Shown: one piece after another, positions 1 through 11,539 of the stretch
Position numbering within the stretch: the stretch's first letter is position 1
Layout: each line of letters starts with the position of its first letter
Assembly (NCBI GenBank): GCA_034231615.1
Contig: CM067315.1
Span: 29,242,133-29,306,132, forward strand
Direction of reading: 5' to 3'
Length of the DNA stretch: 64,000 bases
DNA from: Meghimatium bilineatum
Lineage: Eukaryota > Mollusca > Gastropoda > Stylommatophora > Philomycidae
Notes under the pieces: generated by a model
What the model saw: only the letters and a program-made list of their open reading frames with translations
The model's database searches: none
Told to the model about the DNA's origin: nothing
Program-made: the position numbers and the translations under genes

Positions 1-240
1 AAAGTTGCAAAGAAAGAGCCCAGTACAGCAACAACATCTGAGAAAGTTGCAAAAAAAGAGCTGAGTACAGCAACATCTGAGAAAGTTGCAAAAAAAGAGC
101 CGAGTACAGCAACATCTGAGAAAGTTGCAAAGAAAGAGCTTGGTACAGCAACAACAACTTCTACCAAAGATCTTGCTAACGTTGAACCATCCAAATCAAG
201 CCCGAAGAAGAAGAAAATCAAGGTCAGGGAGAGTGTTCAG
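1..240 (+). CDS. Exon with coding minisatellite (13-14 residue units)
   Basis: The frame is open from base 1 and ends GTTCAG|gtatct. Four near-identical units of 39-42 nt encode (E)KVAKKE[PL]STAT[ST]S-type repeats, followed by non-repeated SPKKKKIKVRESVQ. Unit lengths are multiples of three, so copy-number change keeps the frame. Confidence 0.8.
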
Positions 241-3200
241 GTATCTGTCAATCTTATGATATAGACTTTCTATTATATATTAAATGAGTGATTGCACATT
301 AGAGAATTGCTATTAGCACATAATATTGTAAGATTGTACAGTGGAATTCCTTTATAACAATGTGGTCTGGCAAAATTTGTATGTAATAACTAAAAAGTGC
401 TATTATAGTTATATAGTACAGTTATATAGTACAGTTATATAGTACAGTTATATAGTACAGTTATATAGTACAGTTATATATAATTTAAAAATCAGCCAAA
501 ACTGAATGTGTCGTGCCATTGGCACAAATAAAAATGAAGGCTCTGCTCTCTGGACTAAACCCTGCTGGAAATCTAGTAGAACTATTGTCCTGCTACAAGA
601 GAGATCCAGTGGGAGTCTGAGAATGTACGCTGAAGATGAAGAAGATAAAATAAACTAATTGGGGATTTTGAAGTGTTGTAAAATATGGAAATCTGTTATA
701 AATGTATGCTCTATAAAGGGATTTCACTGTATGCGCTATAAAGATATTTCACTGTATGCGCTATAAAAGGATTTCTGTATGTGTATGAGACAAGGGATGA
801 GTAAAAATGATAGGAAAATTGAAGGAATCTAATAATAGTAGTGAATGATATCAGAAATTCTGGTATGTTAACAATATCTGTATGTTATATTTGTTAACAT
901 TATTTATGCAATGTATTTGTTAAAAAAATGAGATAGTTTCAAAAAGTTCCTGGAATAGTCAACTAGTGTTTGATGAATAAAAGAAGTTATGAAGATTAAA
1001 GTTGATAATAACTTTAATGAAAGGACATGGCAGAAGAGAAGATACAGATGTCTGTTTGTGAGTTTTGCTAGTTGCATCCTCAGAGTTGAAAATGTCCAGC
1101 AATATACAAATATCAAATTCTCTGTTTTTCTCAAGTCACCCTCAGAGACACCAACATTGCTTAATAAGCTTATGGTGATACTCCAATGAAAAAAATCGCT
1201 AGTGATTTTTGTGGTACAAACAATTCCGTGAAGGTCATCACACAGTTGGATTATGCTAATTACAGTGCGCCAACACATATATCCCTATTAATAAAGCAGA
1301 ACCTCACAAAGTATATTACCTTGGAATAGCCTCTATCTCCTGACCCTGTTCCGGCTAATTTTGATTAGTTACCTCTACTGAAAAGACAACAATTCAAGTA
1401 TGAAGTTGACATTATCACTAATGCAACAAGACAGCTGAGAGAGGTGTTAAAGAATGGGTTCCCATGATTGTTTCCAGCAGATGTATGCACGTTGACAAAA
1501 GTTTGTTGCAGAAAGAAATGATTTTCAAATAAATGTAGTATATATAATTCTGTTGTTACTTATTTCTATATGATCCATTAATTCTTGGAACTTGTTGAAG
1601 CTACTTCATATATATGCTTATGTGCTGTATTTGTTACCAATATTTACACAATTTATTTGTCAGCAATATATACACTTTGCATTTGTTAACAATATTTATA
1701 CATATTTGATTTTGGTAGATTATCTCATGTACAGTGTCTAAATTTCAAATTATAATCCCATTAACTTGACACACAGCTCACATAGAAAATCATTGTATTT
1801 ATTACAGTTTATAGTAATCTATCTAGACAATTTGGAGATATCAAATGACATGATGGCCTAAAAAAATAACCATAATGGAGGTGATGATTCTATGACAATG
1901 AAAAGGAGGTAGGCCACAAAGAAGATGGATTCAAGATATAAAAAATCGCCTCAACATGACACTCACAGAAGCAGAAAGATTTACTCAAGATCGGGCAGGA
2001 GTTCCAAAGGGCTGTGATCACTGCTACATGCTGTCCATGATATGCTTCCTGGTGGTGATGAGTGGAGAGTAAACTTGTGACAGCTGAAATGACATGCTTA
2101 CACAGAATTCTACGAATATCGCTAAGAGAGTGAGGCATGAGGACATTAAACAAAGAACCAGCACCACTCAATCTTGGAATATGATAAAAGACAACAGATA
2201 AAATGGTTTGCACACATCAGCAGACTACCATCACACAACATATGCTGCACAGATACAGTGAAGGCAGACCATGAAAACGATGGACCACCAAAATAAAAGA
2301 GATGACAAATTTCACAATATACGTGGCACACATGAGGGCCATCTCCAGAAAAAAAATTCCGCCCCTGATGCTGGGAGGCAACAAAGGGTTTAGCGGATAG
2401 ATGGATGGATGGATTGATTGAATAATTAGATAGATGAATAATCTATAAGTTATAAAATAGGAGCATATCAGAATGTGTATGTATGGTGTTCCTCTAGTGT
2501 TATTTAATACATTAAAATGTTTAATTGTTTCATCAATCAATTCTCATTGAAATCCCTAATGCTATATTAATATATTCTAGCAGGAGGAAACATTGGAGAA
2601 AGCCACTGACATTCAGATTAGACTGACAGAGAAGTCAGATGTTGCTGCCAAAAAATCTAATGAAATTAAAACTACAGATGTCAGTTCTAAAGGTGATTGG
2701 AGAGCATGTGATATGTGGATGCACTTCTTCTGAGTTTGCTTGCATATTCCTGTCAGTTGGTAGAAATTGCCTGGAGAATTTAATGTGGTGTGTCATGGTA
2801 TACAGATTGGCTGCAATATCTGCACCTTTCAACCAGACACATCTGACTTAGCATGGTTTTAAAAAAAAAAATTTTGACCTCTGGATGTTGTATCCAGCCC
2901 CATGTCTAACTCTCCTTAGTCATATCTTTTTCTTCTGTGCTTGTTCTCAAATTCCTGTAGATTAGCAGGATGTAGTTCATAGAACAAAATTGGATGTGTC
3001 ATGGTTTGCAACTTAGCTGTGATATCTGCACCTATCTGACTTCAGCATTTCTTCTGAGTCACTTTGACCCTCTGTGATGGGGCAATCAGCTTCATTGCTA
3101 CAACCTTCTTTGTTGATTCCTGTGACATACATGCATGTCTCTATTCTCTGCTTTCATTTCGGTTCCAGAAACACACAGATCATCTCTTACAAAGTACATA

Positions 3201-6200
3201 AAATTATTTTGTATTGTGTATTTTTTAGCATTTATTGTGTGTCGGACTGGCGGTGTGGTACAATGAGTGTCTGTGGTGGCCAAAGTACTGGGTTCAAATT
3301 CCTCCACAGGCAATTGTGCATCCATGCCATTCAGAAAACAATGGCAAACTACTGAACAATATTTAGAAAATCACCACAGATAAAATGATTTTGATGGCTA
3401 CATCCTGAATGGGATATGCTACCAGTTTGTTTTTTTCTCAGACTCTTCCTGGATATCTCATAGCAGGCCATACCAAATTTTCATCAGAGTGTAGTTCAGA
3501 GAACAGATGCAATGTGTCACCACTGTGTTATATGTGCCAATGTCCAGAAACATCTGACTTTGTCAGTGCATGACAGATCACATTGTTACTATTCATTGCT
3601 GCCCTATTGAGTCCTGATGATACACAAGTGACTATTATGTGAATGTTCTTGAAAAGACTTCTAGAAGTTCAGAACATGAAGTTAGATTTTACCAAATAAT
3701 GTTTCAATCAATCATGTGCCATGCAGAATAGCTTAAGAGATCATGTTTCTACACAACTGTCTTTCTCCTATGTTGTTAATAAGCTCATTTAGGGACATTC
3801 TCTCATGCCACAGTGATAACCCATCCAGCAATTTCTCTCTTTGTCTTCCTTTTCTTTTTCTCCCTACGTCTTTCTGGTGGTTATGAAATTTTCAAGTTTT
3901 GACCTACTCATATAATGTCTTTTAAAAATCTTGGCTGTCAGTATAAATAATATATAAATAACAAAATTGTCCAAAATGTTCCTATATTTTAGTCATAATT
4001 TATTAAGCAATTTATTTTTCAATTCAGCTACGAGTCTGGAGCCTTCACATGCTCCTTCATCTGAGCAACAGCAGGATAGCCCAGTTGCTGCTGGTCAACC
4101 TCCAGTTGGGATAACTTTTGATGAAATTGGAGGTGAGATATTTAACAGTTCTTGCTTTCATACAATTTTTTTTCCAGCCATATCGTGCCCACTACAGAAC
4201 TATTTGTGTAGCATGATGAGTTTTACATTTGGTAACAGATTGATCAAGTCAATAAGAAGCCACAAACACCAACACAAGATGACTATCACATTATGAACAG
4301 AACAGAACAAGTTATAATTCTACGTCTCAGAACAGGACACAACCGACTCCGCAAGTCACATGTACACAAAGTTCAAGATTGGCAACACAGCCATGTGTAC
4401 ATGTGGACAGGCAGCACAGAGTGTCAAACATATTCTTCAAGAGAGTTCTGAGCATGAAACGCTGAGACAGACATATTGGCCAGATGAAACAATACTGGAA
4501 TCAAAGCTCTATGGGACACTGTATGAACTACAAAAGACAGTGAGTTTTATTAAGGAGACAGAATTACAGATATAGACATGTTTCAAGTGAACGAAAGATG
4601 AAGAAGAAGAACATTTGGTAACTTTAACCCACTCATTTCCAGCTCTGCGGCATCATGATACAGAATGAGCCTGTGATGGCCAAAGTACCAGGTTCGAATC
4701 TCGCCACAGGCCTTTGTGCATCCAGACTGTTCAGAAAGCAATGACAAACTGCTGAATGTATCTATATTACCTCAAAAATCCCTACAGCCAAAAAATTCTG
4801 GGTTGATGGCTATATCCTGAATATGATTTGATACCAATTTATTGTTCATCCATCGAAGTCGGCAGTGATCATTCAGCCCAACTGGGATGATGATGTCTGC
4901 GGTGCGCCCGACTGTAACAGATGAGTCCTATGTGTGCTTGGAATTCTCTACCACACTCTGGTGGTACTGTGAGCAGCTCTTGCCTTTCTTCTAGCGTGTT
5001 TTTGTTGCACAGCATGATGTCTGTGGTTCTCTGCGGCTGCTGCACCACTCTTGATTCTGAGACACCAGTCAGATCTGTCTTGTGCATGATTCTCCCATGA
5101 ATCTGATCTGTGTCTATTGTGAAGTGAGTCATTGATGTCTTGAGAGCGTTTAAAAAATAATTTTTGTCCTCCGGGCCTTCAGGGCTAGTCTGAGTTCTTC
5201 TCCATAGAACAACTATTGTGGTGGAGTATGATCTTTCATGTGTCCTGCCCAGCATGTCTGAGCTTTTTGTTGATACATTGTGTATATGCTTACAGACTTT
5301 GATTTCAATAGTTGAGTTATGACTAGCGTAGAATTTTGTTTACAGTGTGGAGAAGTTGCTACCAATTTATTAACCCACTGTTGACCAGGATCATGTTACG
5401 CAATCTGTCACTGTTGACTGCATGCAATATTCATCACATCTTGCAATCTCAACTTAGGATACCCATGAGAATTCGAGAAATATGTCATCAAACTAGATGT
5501 AAGATGAAAACTAGTGGCCCATTCATTTCTCTGTTTCAATATGAAAAGCAACCATGTACGGCTTAAAGAAGTATTTTTAAATGGAATTTACTCCCTTGTT
5601 AGTGGCAAGAAACATGGTTACAAAAACTGCAGCCTTGGTTATTCGACAAAAAAAATTAGATGTGCCTATCAGAAAGTTTTTGATGGAATTTCAGGTGTTT
5701 TCATCAGAAAATCATAAGAAGGATGTTTACAAACATTTTGATAACATTGCAGTTGAAATTGGCTGCAAAAATATCACATAATTTTTTTTTTAAATGTGTT
5801 ACTTTTATGTAGACCTAGAAGTTATCAAATCGGCTGATTTCAATTTACGTTTTTAGTAGTTGTTTTTGCTGTAAAATGCTATAAATGTTTGTGTTGGAGA
5901 AAAAATATTTTATCTTTGGGACCATTTACAGCCATATGGTGATGACATGCAGAAATATTTCATCAGTTTTACGCTGAATTTTATCCTTCATCCTCTTACA
6001 TGTATAAATATGAAGAAACTAGATTGTTATAAATATTATGAAGTTATAACATTTTTAGTACTCCCTAGAAATCAATGGTATTTGGAAAACTGCAAGGCTT
6101 TTTTTGGAATTGTCGTCAGTGAGTTCACAAATTGTAAAGTATCAACTACCGGTAATAAAATTAGGACAGACTCAGATATTCAGATGCCTATGTTTTGCCA

Positions 6201-7046
6201 GTGCCTGAAACGAGAACAAGAATAGCAACACATTTGCCTTCCAATTATGCTGTGAGAGGCGACTAAGGAGGTTTTTGAGTTGACTTTTCTAATCCCTATA
6301 TGATCAAAATTACCAGAAATCCACGCTGAAGTCTGATGTCACACTTAAAATATGCAGATACCACAGCTAAGCTGTAAAAGATGGCACAAAGCACTCAGTT
6401 CTCTTAACTACATCCTGCCAGTCTGCAGCAGTTTGAGAACGAACAAAGTGGATATTCAGACATAAACAAACTTTACAAAAATATTTTTTGTATGCATTTA
6501 CCATTGCATTTACCATTTTTAAAAAAAGGCAGCTTCCATGATTATATCCATATAGCCCAGCTCAAATATTTTTTCTTCTGCGTTCGTTCTCAAACTCCTG
6601 CAGATTAGCAGGATGTAGTCTGGAGAACGGAATGCGTTGTGTCATGGTTTACAGCATTGCTGCCATATCTGCACCTTTCGGCCTGACAAATCCGACCCAG
6701 CATGGCTTTGGGTCACTGACCCTATATGGGATGGGGCAGCCAACTCCATCCCATAACCTCCTTAGTCACCCTTTACGACATGCATGGAAGGTAAACAGTC
6801 TTGCTATTCTTTGCTCCCCTTTCGGGCCCGGCAACACACGGGCGAAATATTATTTAATCTTTTGATTGATAATCTTAAATAGATCTTTCTTGCTTGTACA
6901 TGATCTCACATTATGTCATGTTTTTGCTCTTGAAATGTCACATTTCTTTTAAGTTGTTATGATAGCAATTTTATGTTTTCTTCTCAGATTCTTGGCGAGA
7001 AGCAACACCAAAAAGCAAGAAGAAAAAATCCAGACGAGACAACTAG
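1..7046 (+). CDS. Lysine-rich protein, 3' four exons, 5' partial; possibly metadherin/LYRIC-like
   Basis: Exons are 1-240, 2581-2692, 4028-4132 and 6988-7046 (TAG). Joined phases (0, 1, 1) and GT/AG sites agree, giving 171 residues. The first exon has a 13-residue repeat (EKVAKKELSTATS type) and the basic run SPKKKKIKVR. The second is charged and Lys-rich. The third is Pro/Gln-rich and ends PVGITFDEIG. The last encodes DSWREATPKSKKKKSRRDN. A lone Trp followed by PK and a KKKK-RR tail is how vertebrate metadherin (MTDH/LYRIC, an ER and nuclear scaffold) ends, in SWESPK...KKKK.RRET. The rest is too low in complexity to decide, and another Lys-rich ER or nuclear scaffold is possible. No enzymatic motif is visible. 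Confidence 0.75.
411..484 (+). repeat. 13-bp minisatellite
   Basis: The unit AGTACAGTTATAT is repeated about 5-6 times in the first intron of the Lys-rich gene. A 25-bp triplet, GCGCTATAAAG.ATTTCACTG, follows at 700-780. Confidence 0.85.
500..655 (+). mobile_element. Long-tailed SINE subfamily copy
   Basis: It reads from a CATTGGCACAAATAAAA head through GGAAATCTAGTAG and CTACAAGAGAGATCCAGTGG to GAATGTACGCTGAAG. Other copies of the subfamily are at 18040-18190, 54895-55025, 55930-56145, 63350-63475 and, reversed, about 58980-59120. Confidence 0.6.
1880..2300 (+). mobile_element. LINE C-terminal remnants
   Basis: The plus strand encodes RWIQDIKNRLNMTLTEAERF followed by TQDRAG at about 1905-2000. 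A second piece, RQQIKWFAHISRLPSHN, lies at about 2200-2240. Both are LINE C-terminal signatures. They are out of order, so two elements are involved. Confidence 0.6.
2581..2692 (+). CDS. Internal exon of the Lys-rich gene
   Basis: Acceptor atattctag and donor gtgatt bound 112 nt in phase 0, encoding QEETLEKATDIQIRLTEKSD, then VAAKKSNEIKTTDVSSK. A copy of the main SINE family begins just downstream at about 2.72 kb. Confidence 0.75.
2725..3135 (-). mobile_element. Two tandem, degraded main-SINE copies
   Basis: The segments 2725-2870 and 2920-3135 both carry the family landmarks on the minus strand: TGACACACC..., CTGCTAATCTACAGG and GAACTACATCCTGC. A third partial copy lies at about 3440-3620. 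All are in an intron of the Lys-rich gene. Confidence 0.6.
3243..3432 (+). mobile_element. tRNA-derived SINE with RTE/BovB-like 3' tail
   Basis: The head has a B-box-like GGGTTCAAATTCC. The body reads AATGGCAAACTACTGAAC...TTAGAAAATCACCACAG, close to the RTE/BovB 3'-end motif AATGGCAAACCACTCC...AAGAAAATC. It ends in GATGGCTACATCCTGAATGG. Copies recur at 4650-4855, 35320-35485 and 52665-52865, all in plus orientation. Confidence 0.6.
4028..4132 (+). CDS. Internal exon of the Lys-rich gene
   Basis: Acceptor tcaattcag and donor gtgaga bound 105 nt, in phase 1 and out phase 1. It encodes TSLEPSHAPSSEQQQDSPVA, then AGQPPVGITFDEIG. Its PPVGITFDEIG end is less degenerate than the rest and would be the best probe for homologues. 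Confidence 0.75.
4310..4580 (+). mobile_element. LINE RNase H-type C-terminus with CxC...H...
   Basis: The plus strand encodes TKFKIGNTAMCTCGQAAQSV, then KHILQESSEHETLRQTYWPD and KLYGTLYELQKTVSFI, the zinc-binding CxCG...H tail of RNase H-bearing LINEs. Related tails lie at 11540-12045, 34740-35035 and 36860-37140, all minus. Confidence 0.7.
4650..4855 (+). mobile_element. tRNA-derived SINE with RTE-like tail, second copy
   Basis: It has the B box GGTTCGAATCTC and the body GTTCAGAAAGCAATGACAAA followed by GGTTGATGGCTATATCCTG. This copy keeps the best match to a Pol III B box (GGTTCGANTC). Confidence 0.65.
4869..5260 (-). mobile_element. LINE C-terminus with Cys-ending IGL motif
   Basis: An open 128-residue minus frame encodes MTHFTIDTDQIHGRIMHK, EERQELLTVPPECGREFQ and AHIGLICYSRAHRR. 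The C.REF.A.IGL..H.R.H end is typical of LINE ORF2 C-termini. A related plus-strand piece at 15945-16235 keeps CDRQFQARIGLIT in broken frames. Confidence 0.6.
5336..5781 (+). other. Unrecognised decayed coding-like stretch
   Basis: Overlapping short plus frames, e.g. 5581-5781 with FLMEFQVFSSENHKKDVYKH then FDNIAVEIGCKNIT, look protein-like but are broken by stops and shifts. It may be a transposon or retrocopy remnant in the last intron of the Lys-rich gene. No family was recognised. Confidence 0.25.
6230..6480 (+). mobile_element. Main SINE-like family, plus orientation
   Basis: The head GTGAGAGGCGACTAAGGAGG and the core AACTACATCCTGCCAG are present, with tail GTTTGAGAACGAACAAAG. The opposite-orientation copy at 6565 follows within 100 bp, so the pair could fold as an inverted repeat in the primary transcript. 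Confidence 0.65.
6565..6850 (-). mobile_element. Main SINE-like family, near full-length copy
   Basis: Read on the minus strand, the element starts near the TGTTGCCGGGCCCGAAAGGG head and runs through GTCGTAAAGGGTGACTAAGG, the conserved GACTACATCCTGC core, and a GAGTTTGAGAACGAACGCAG tail ending in (GAA)n. It is about 285 bp. The family is the most abundant in the window, with about 30 copies. No protein-coding capacity is visible. SINE status is inferred from length, copy number and tail. Confidence 0.75.
6988..7046 (+). CDS. Terminal exon of the Lys-rich gene, basic C-terminus
   Basis: Acceptor tttcttctcag leads into DSWREATPKSKKKKSRRDN and a TAG stop at 7044-7046. The KSKKKKSRR cluster could serve as a nuclear localisation signal. 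The downstream stretch to about 7560 is probably 3' UTR, with an ATTAAA at 7553-7558 as the best polyadenylation candidate. Confidence 0.75.
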
Positions 7047-7463
7047 TCAAGAGTTGCCATACAAATTTTGATGTGAGACAACTAGTCATAGTTGCCATAA
7101 AAACTTTGAAATTAATGCCAGTTCAGATGCAGCATTCCTTCCACATTGTACTCACTATTTCTTTGTGGTATAAATGTGAAACATGATATAGTATATTATA
7201 TCGACAGTTTACTTTGTGAATGTATGCAAGCTTGATGTTGTGAAACCAGTAGGTTTTTTTAAAAATTAAGCAGTGATCTGGGTTGTGAAGTAGTTGAAAA
7301 TGTTGCATGGTTGGTGTTGCAATGTTGTGTCAAGAAATTGTTGATCTCATCCTTATTTTGTTCCTCTGCCAACCCATTGTAAATACAATTCTTATAATGT
7401 AGACATGAATGTCATTCACAGGTTATCTATTTTATTCTTGATTTTATTATTCCCTCTTAACAG

Positions 7464-7506
7464 CTCGTTGAAGAAACTATTCCCAATCTTAACCAAGACA
7501 TTACAG
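7464..7506 (+). CDS. Possible 43-nt cassette exon
   Basis: A good acceptor (ccctcttaacag) and donor (ACAG|gtgaca) bound an open segment reading LVEETIPNLNQDIT, in phase 0 and out phase 1. It lies after the stop of the Lys-rich gene, so it would belong to an alternative transcript or a separate gene. Its end phase fits the candidate exon at 22738. Such spacing can arise by chance in 64 kb. Confidence 0.2.
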
Positions 7507-7830
7507 GTGACATCATTACAAATATGTATACAGTAAAACTTGTCTTAAGTTCTATTAAACATAAATTTGTCTTCTTCTCATTCACAGTTTAATATGACCA
7601 CACAGCAAGTGTTTTGTCATGAAAGTATGTTCAATAGGCTGGTTAAATGATACCATGGTTGCTGGTGTGCCTCTCTGCTTGGTATCTCTGATTTCAGCAC
7701 CTGTGCTTGCTTAGGCAGAACTTGGGTCCTACTCGATATTAGGGATGGCCTGATAAATCTTTGTTTGCAGCCTCTGTTAGCTGTGCTAAGCCACATCTCC
7801 ACTTCAAGGAGTTGGCCTCAAAGTGGAAAA

Positions 7831-8984
7831 TTTGTGTTAGGTTCTGTCCAACAATTAGGGCCAATAATCGTGTTTTTTTTATGCACCTATTAAATTGTAA
7901 ATTGTTTTCATTTGAAACATTTTTCTAAAATATGAAGGGGAAAAAAATTATATCAGTACTTTTGGGGGGGGGGGGGGGGGGGTTGGGAATGGACATAGTT
8001 AAGCAGTGTGGGTCTCTGAATTATTTACTGTTGTTAGCAGGGGAGAGAGTGGAGGTGGGGGCTGTTTTAAAAATGGACACAATTGTTGATGTAATTGAAG
8101 GACAGTCCCTTCACCTGAAATATTTTCCATCCCGTGATAGTTAAATGTTCAATGACACACTTTGATTAACCTGCAGTGACCTAGCTAAAAATATCGCGTA
8201 TGTCCTCTGATAGCGCTGATTTTCCCAACTTCTGGTTTTTCTGCACGTTTGGTTTTTTTTTGGCACGTTTTTATTTATTGAGTTATTGATTTCAAATTCG
8301 CAGACAATACAGGTAAATGAATATGCTGGATATGATTTGGAGGTGTTATTTGCTTGTGTGTGTCAGTGTTATGTTGTGTACAACCAAAATTGATAATGTG
8401 GACAAACGCACACAAAGAACTTACCGCATCAAGGTCATGCATAGACCTAGTTATAGAAAGCATGACTCCTGAAATTCCTCGTCGTAAATGACATCAATTA
8501 CATCACTATTAAATATTATAAACATCTCTCTTAAACACCATACATTGATCTACAGTAACTGAAACACTAAAGCTTTAAAGTTTGTCCGTTCTGAATCATA
8601 ATCCGTGAAGAAATAGCAAAAAATGGCGGCACGAAGATAGGCCTACTTGAAAACATGATCACTCTAGCACACACTATAAGTGCATGATGGGAGCTAAACA
8701 TGGACGATTGTTGTCCATGACTTGTCGATGTAGACATTTGTCGACAGACAATTTTTATTGCTTCAAATGGCTACAGGTTAAGTGGAAACCCAGTTTTAGC
8801 TTGACATTTTCAGCCCTTTGAAGTTTCACTTAAGGCAGGTTTTACTATAGCATATCAGTGTCTGTGAACATCTGGGACTGTTATCATAGTCGCAATGTTT
8901 GAATCATTCATTAAAGTGAAATCATGCACATGGTACATTAAACTATGAGTGATAATGCTGTCACTTTGAATACAAGTTATTTAT
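7831..8984. other. Intergenic stretch with no gene seen
   Basis: It holds a G18 run at about 7965-7982 and a YY1-like AAAATGGCGGC at 8620-8630. No exon or repeat family was recognised. Confidence 0.5.
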
Positions 8985-9650
8985 AAATGTGATGTATTGC
9001 TACAAGTTATTGTGATAAAGTAATATATAGGTTTGTGTGGTAAAGTAATATTTAGGTTTGTGTGATAAAGTAAGATTTGTATAATAGAAGTTATTGTGAT
9101 AAGCAATATATAATACATAGGTTTATGTAACACTAGAAATTAATTTGATAAAGCGATACATGGGTTTGTGTAATACTAGATGTTATTGTGATAAAGTAAT
9201 AGATGTGTAATACTAGAAACTATTGTGATAAAATAATAGATAGGTTTGTGTAATACTAGAAATTGTCAAGATAAAGATAGATTTGTGTAATGGCTATTGT
9301 GATACAATAATGCATAGGTTTGTATAATACTAGAAGCTATTGTGATAAAATAATACATAGTTTTGTGTAATAATTATTATGAAAAAGTAATACATAGGTT
9401 TGTGTAATAATTATTGTGATAAAGTAATACATAAGTTTGTGTAATAATTATTGTGATAAATTAATACATAGGTTTGTGTAATACTAGAAGTCAGTGTGAT
9501 AGTGTAATACATAATTTTGTGTAATACTAGAAGTAGTGATATAGTAATACATAATTTTATGTAATGCTAGAAGTCAGGATAAGGCAATATATAGTTTTGT
9601 GTAGTACAAGAAGTTGTGAAAAAGTAATGAGATTTTGTGATAAATTAATA
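8985..9650 (+). repeat. Degenerate tandem array, about 45-bp period
   Basis: Units carry TTTGTGTAATACTAGAAG, TTATTGTGATAAAGTAATA and CATAG with many indels. About 14 units. It is AT-rich and old. Confidence 0.75.
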
Positions 9651-10319
9651 TATAACAGTTTTATTTAAAATCAATAAATAGGTTTGTACGAATTTTAGTG
9701 ATATAGAAGTTTACGCACAGTTCACATACTTCTAGATCTGTCTGTGATATAGAAATTCATACAAAGTTCACATGCACTTAAAACTTCTAGATATGTCTGT
9801 CTGGTGATACTTGTATGAAGCAGACTATCTTAACCCTTTAGCTTCGTCTTGCATGTTTACTCATTCCTCCTTTTGACTACTAAAGAAGATTTTGCTCTTT
9901 TTTAAATTTTGCTTTTTATCTCCTGATTACTAAAATATATTTCACTCTGAAATCAAGTACAAGTGAACGTCAAACATCCCATCCATATGGTATGTGTTTT
10001 TTTATGTCAATAGATGTAAATGTGTTTTCTGGTGTGGTAGCTCTTATTTTTTGTAAGACAACAAAAGGAATCAGTACATGGAGAGAATAGAGAAATAATT
10101 TATCACAGTTGGGTTTGCTTACTGAGAACAGTGTTGGAGTTAAAGGGTTAATACAGTGTTCTAGTGTATTTGCTGGAGTGAATATATATATATATATATG
10201 TATGTATCAAACTGTCATTATATATCAGAGGTCTTTAGGATTTTAAGAACTACTTAAAAGAGCAGGGAGAGTGTGTGTTCATATTACATGTCAATCATTT
10301 AAAAATCTATGTTCTGTCC

Positions 10320-10520
10320 AGATACCTTTACATTCTTATGAAACTATCCATGTATATTTAAGACAGTTGATTTAGTGTGAGATTTCATGAAACTGTCCAT
10401 GTTAATTTAAGACAGTTGATTTAGTGTGAGATTTCATGACAGTGTAAATTTAAGATGTTGACATAATTTGTGGTTTCAAACTGCCCATGTTTATTTAAGA
10501 CAGCTGGTGCAATGTATGCA
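10320..10520 (+). repeat. Tandem array, about 55-bp period, 3-4 units
   Basis: Units share GAAACTGTCCATGTTAATTT, AAGACAGTTGATTTAGTGTG and AGATTTCATG. It follows an (AT)n run at 10182-10199. Confidence 0.7.
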
Positions 10521-11539
10521 CTGTGTGACTATATTTACGAAGGTTGTCATAATGTATGCTGATATTCCTTATCCTGTTTTGTTCCCCCATTTCCATTTAT
10601 CTTTTTTCCTTTCTAATTATTCAGAACATATTTATCACAACTTTTGAAGATGTGCGTCCCGTGATAGTTTTGTGAGAATTTGTCCCTTGTACATAGATAA
10701 TGTATGCTGCAACAATTTTTCAATTGAATGAAAGGGAGACTGCGATAAAACTGACGAATGAATCTTGATAAAGACCTACTGGTTGGAAACTATAGCTTTA
10801 AGTGATAATCCCTATGGAACTCTGAAAAATCCACTATGTAGACAAGACATCACTGAAACGACTGCAGTACACTCTGGGCATCCCCATAGTAGTCTGTCAT
10901 TTTAATTCGATGGTAAGCTGACAGTTTTGTTAGTCTTCCTCATTTGGCCCCTTAATCCTCCCCGTCTACGTTCTTCCCGCACAATTCAAAACTATTGAAG
11001 TGGATTACCAGTTCTCGTCAGTGCTCTGTTTCTTCAGTTCTAATGTACTCAATCAACCATGTAGACATTTTTAGATGTGAAGATGAACTGAAGCGTGACA
11101 AATTGGAAGTGAACCCTAAATGTTAATAGAAGTAATAAATAGTAAAACTCTATTACCAATTTGCAAAAACACAAAATGTGAAATAATATAGTTGTACAAG
11201 TCACAACAGAGTTAATTGATGTTTATACCAAAAGACTTTTACCAAATCAAGAACGAAATACTGACACACCTTATAATGTAAAAAAAAAATTGTTGATGTC
11301 TTGATGGTAATTTGATGTTATTCATCCATCACAAGTAATGCATCAGACTTCTAGATCTGTCTGTTTGTGATTTAGAAATTCATACAAAGTACACATGATT
11401 TTTGTTACATCCATCTTATGAAAATAGAGGTATGACCTTGTGTATAAGTTCATACGTGACTGATAAGCCCTTGATGTTCCTAAAGTAGTGACTGATAAGT
11501 CTTATGATGGCCCTAAAGTAGTGACTGATAAGTCTTATG

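Noticed and set aside
904-1278. 124-codon minus frame near 1 kb
   Set aside because: No recognisable motif; it lies in an AT-rich intron of the Lys-rich gene and is within chance expectation.
4640-4720. Possible tRNA gene from a B-box match (GGTTCGAATCTC)
   Set aside because: There is no cloverleaf or acceptor stem, and the sequence continues into a shared SINE body present four times.
8610-8640. Promoter or start from AAAATGGCGGCACG near 8.62 kb
   Set aside because: A lone YY1-like site with a frame that stops after five codons and no CpG-rich surroundings.
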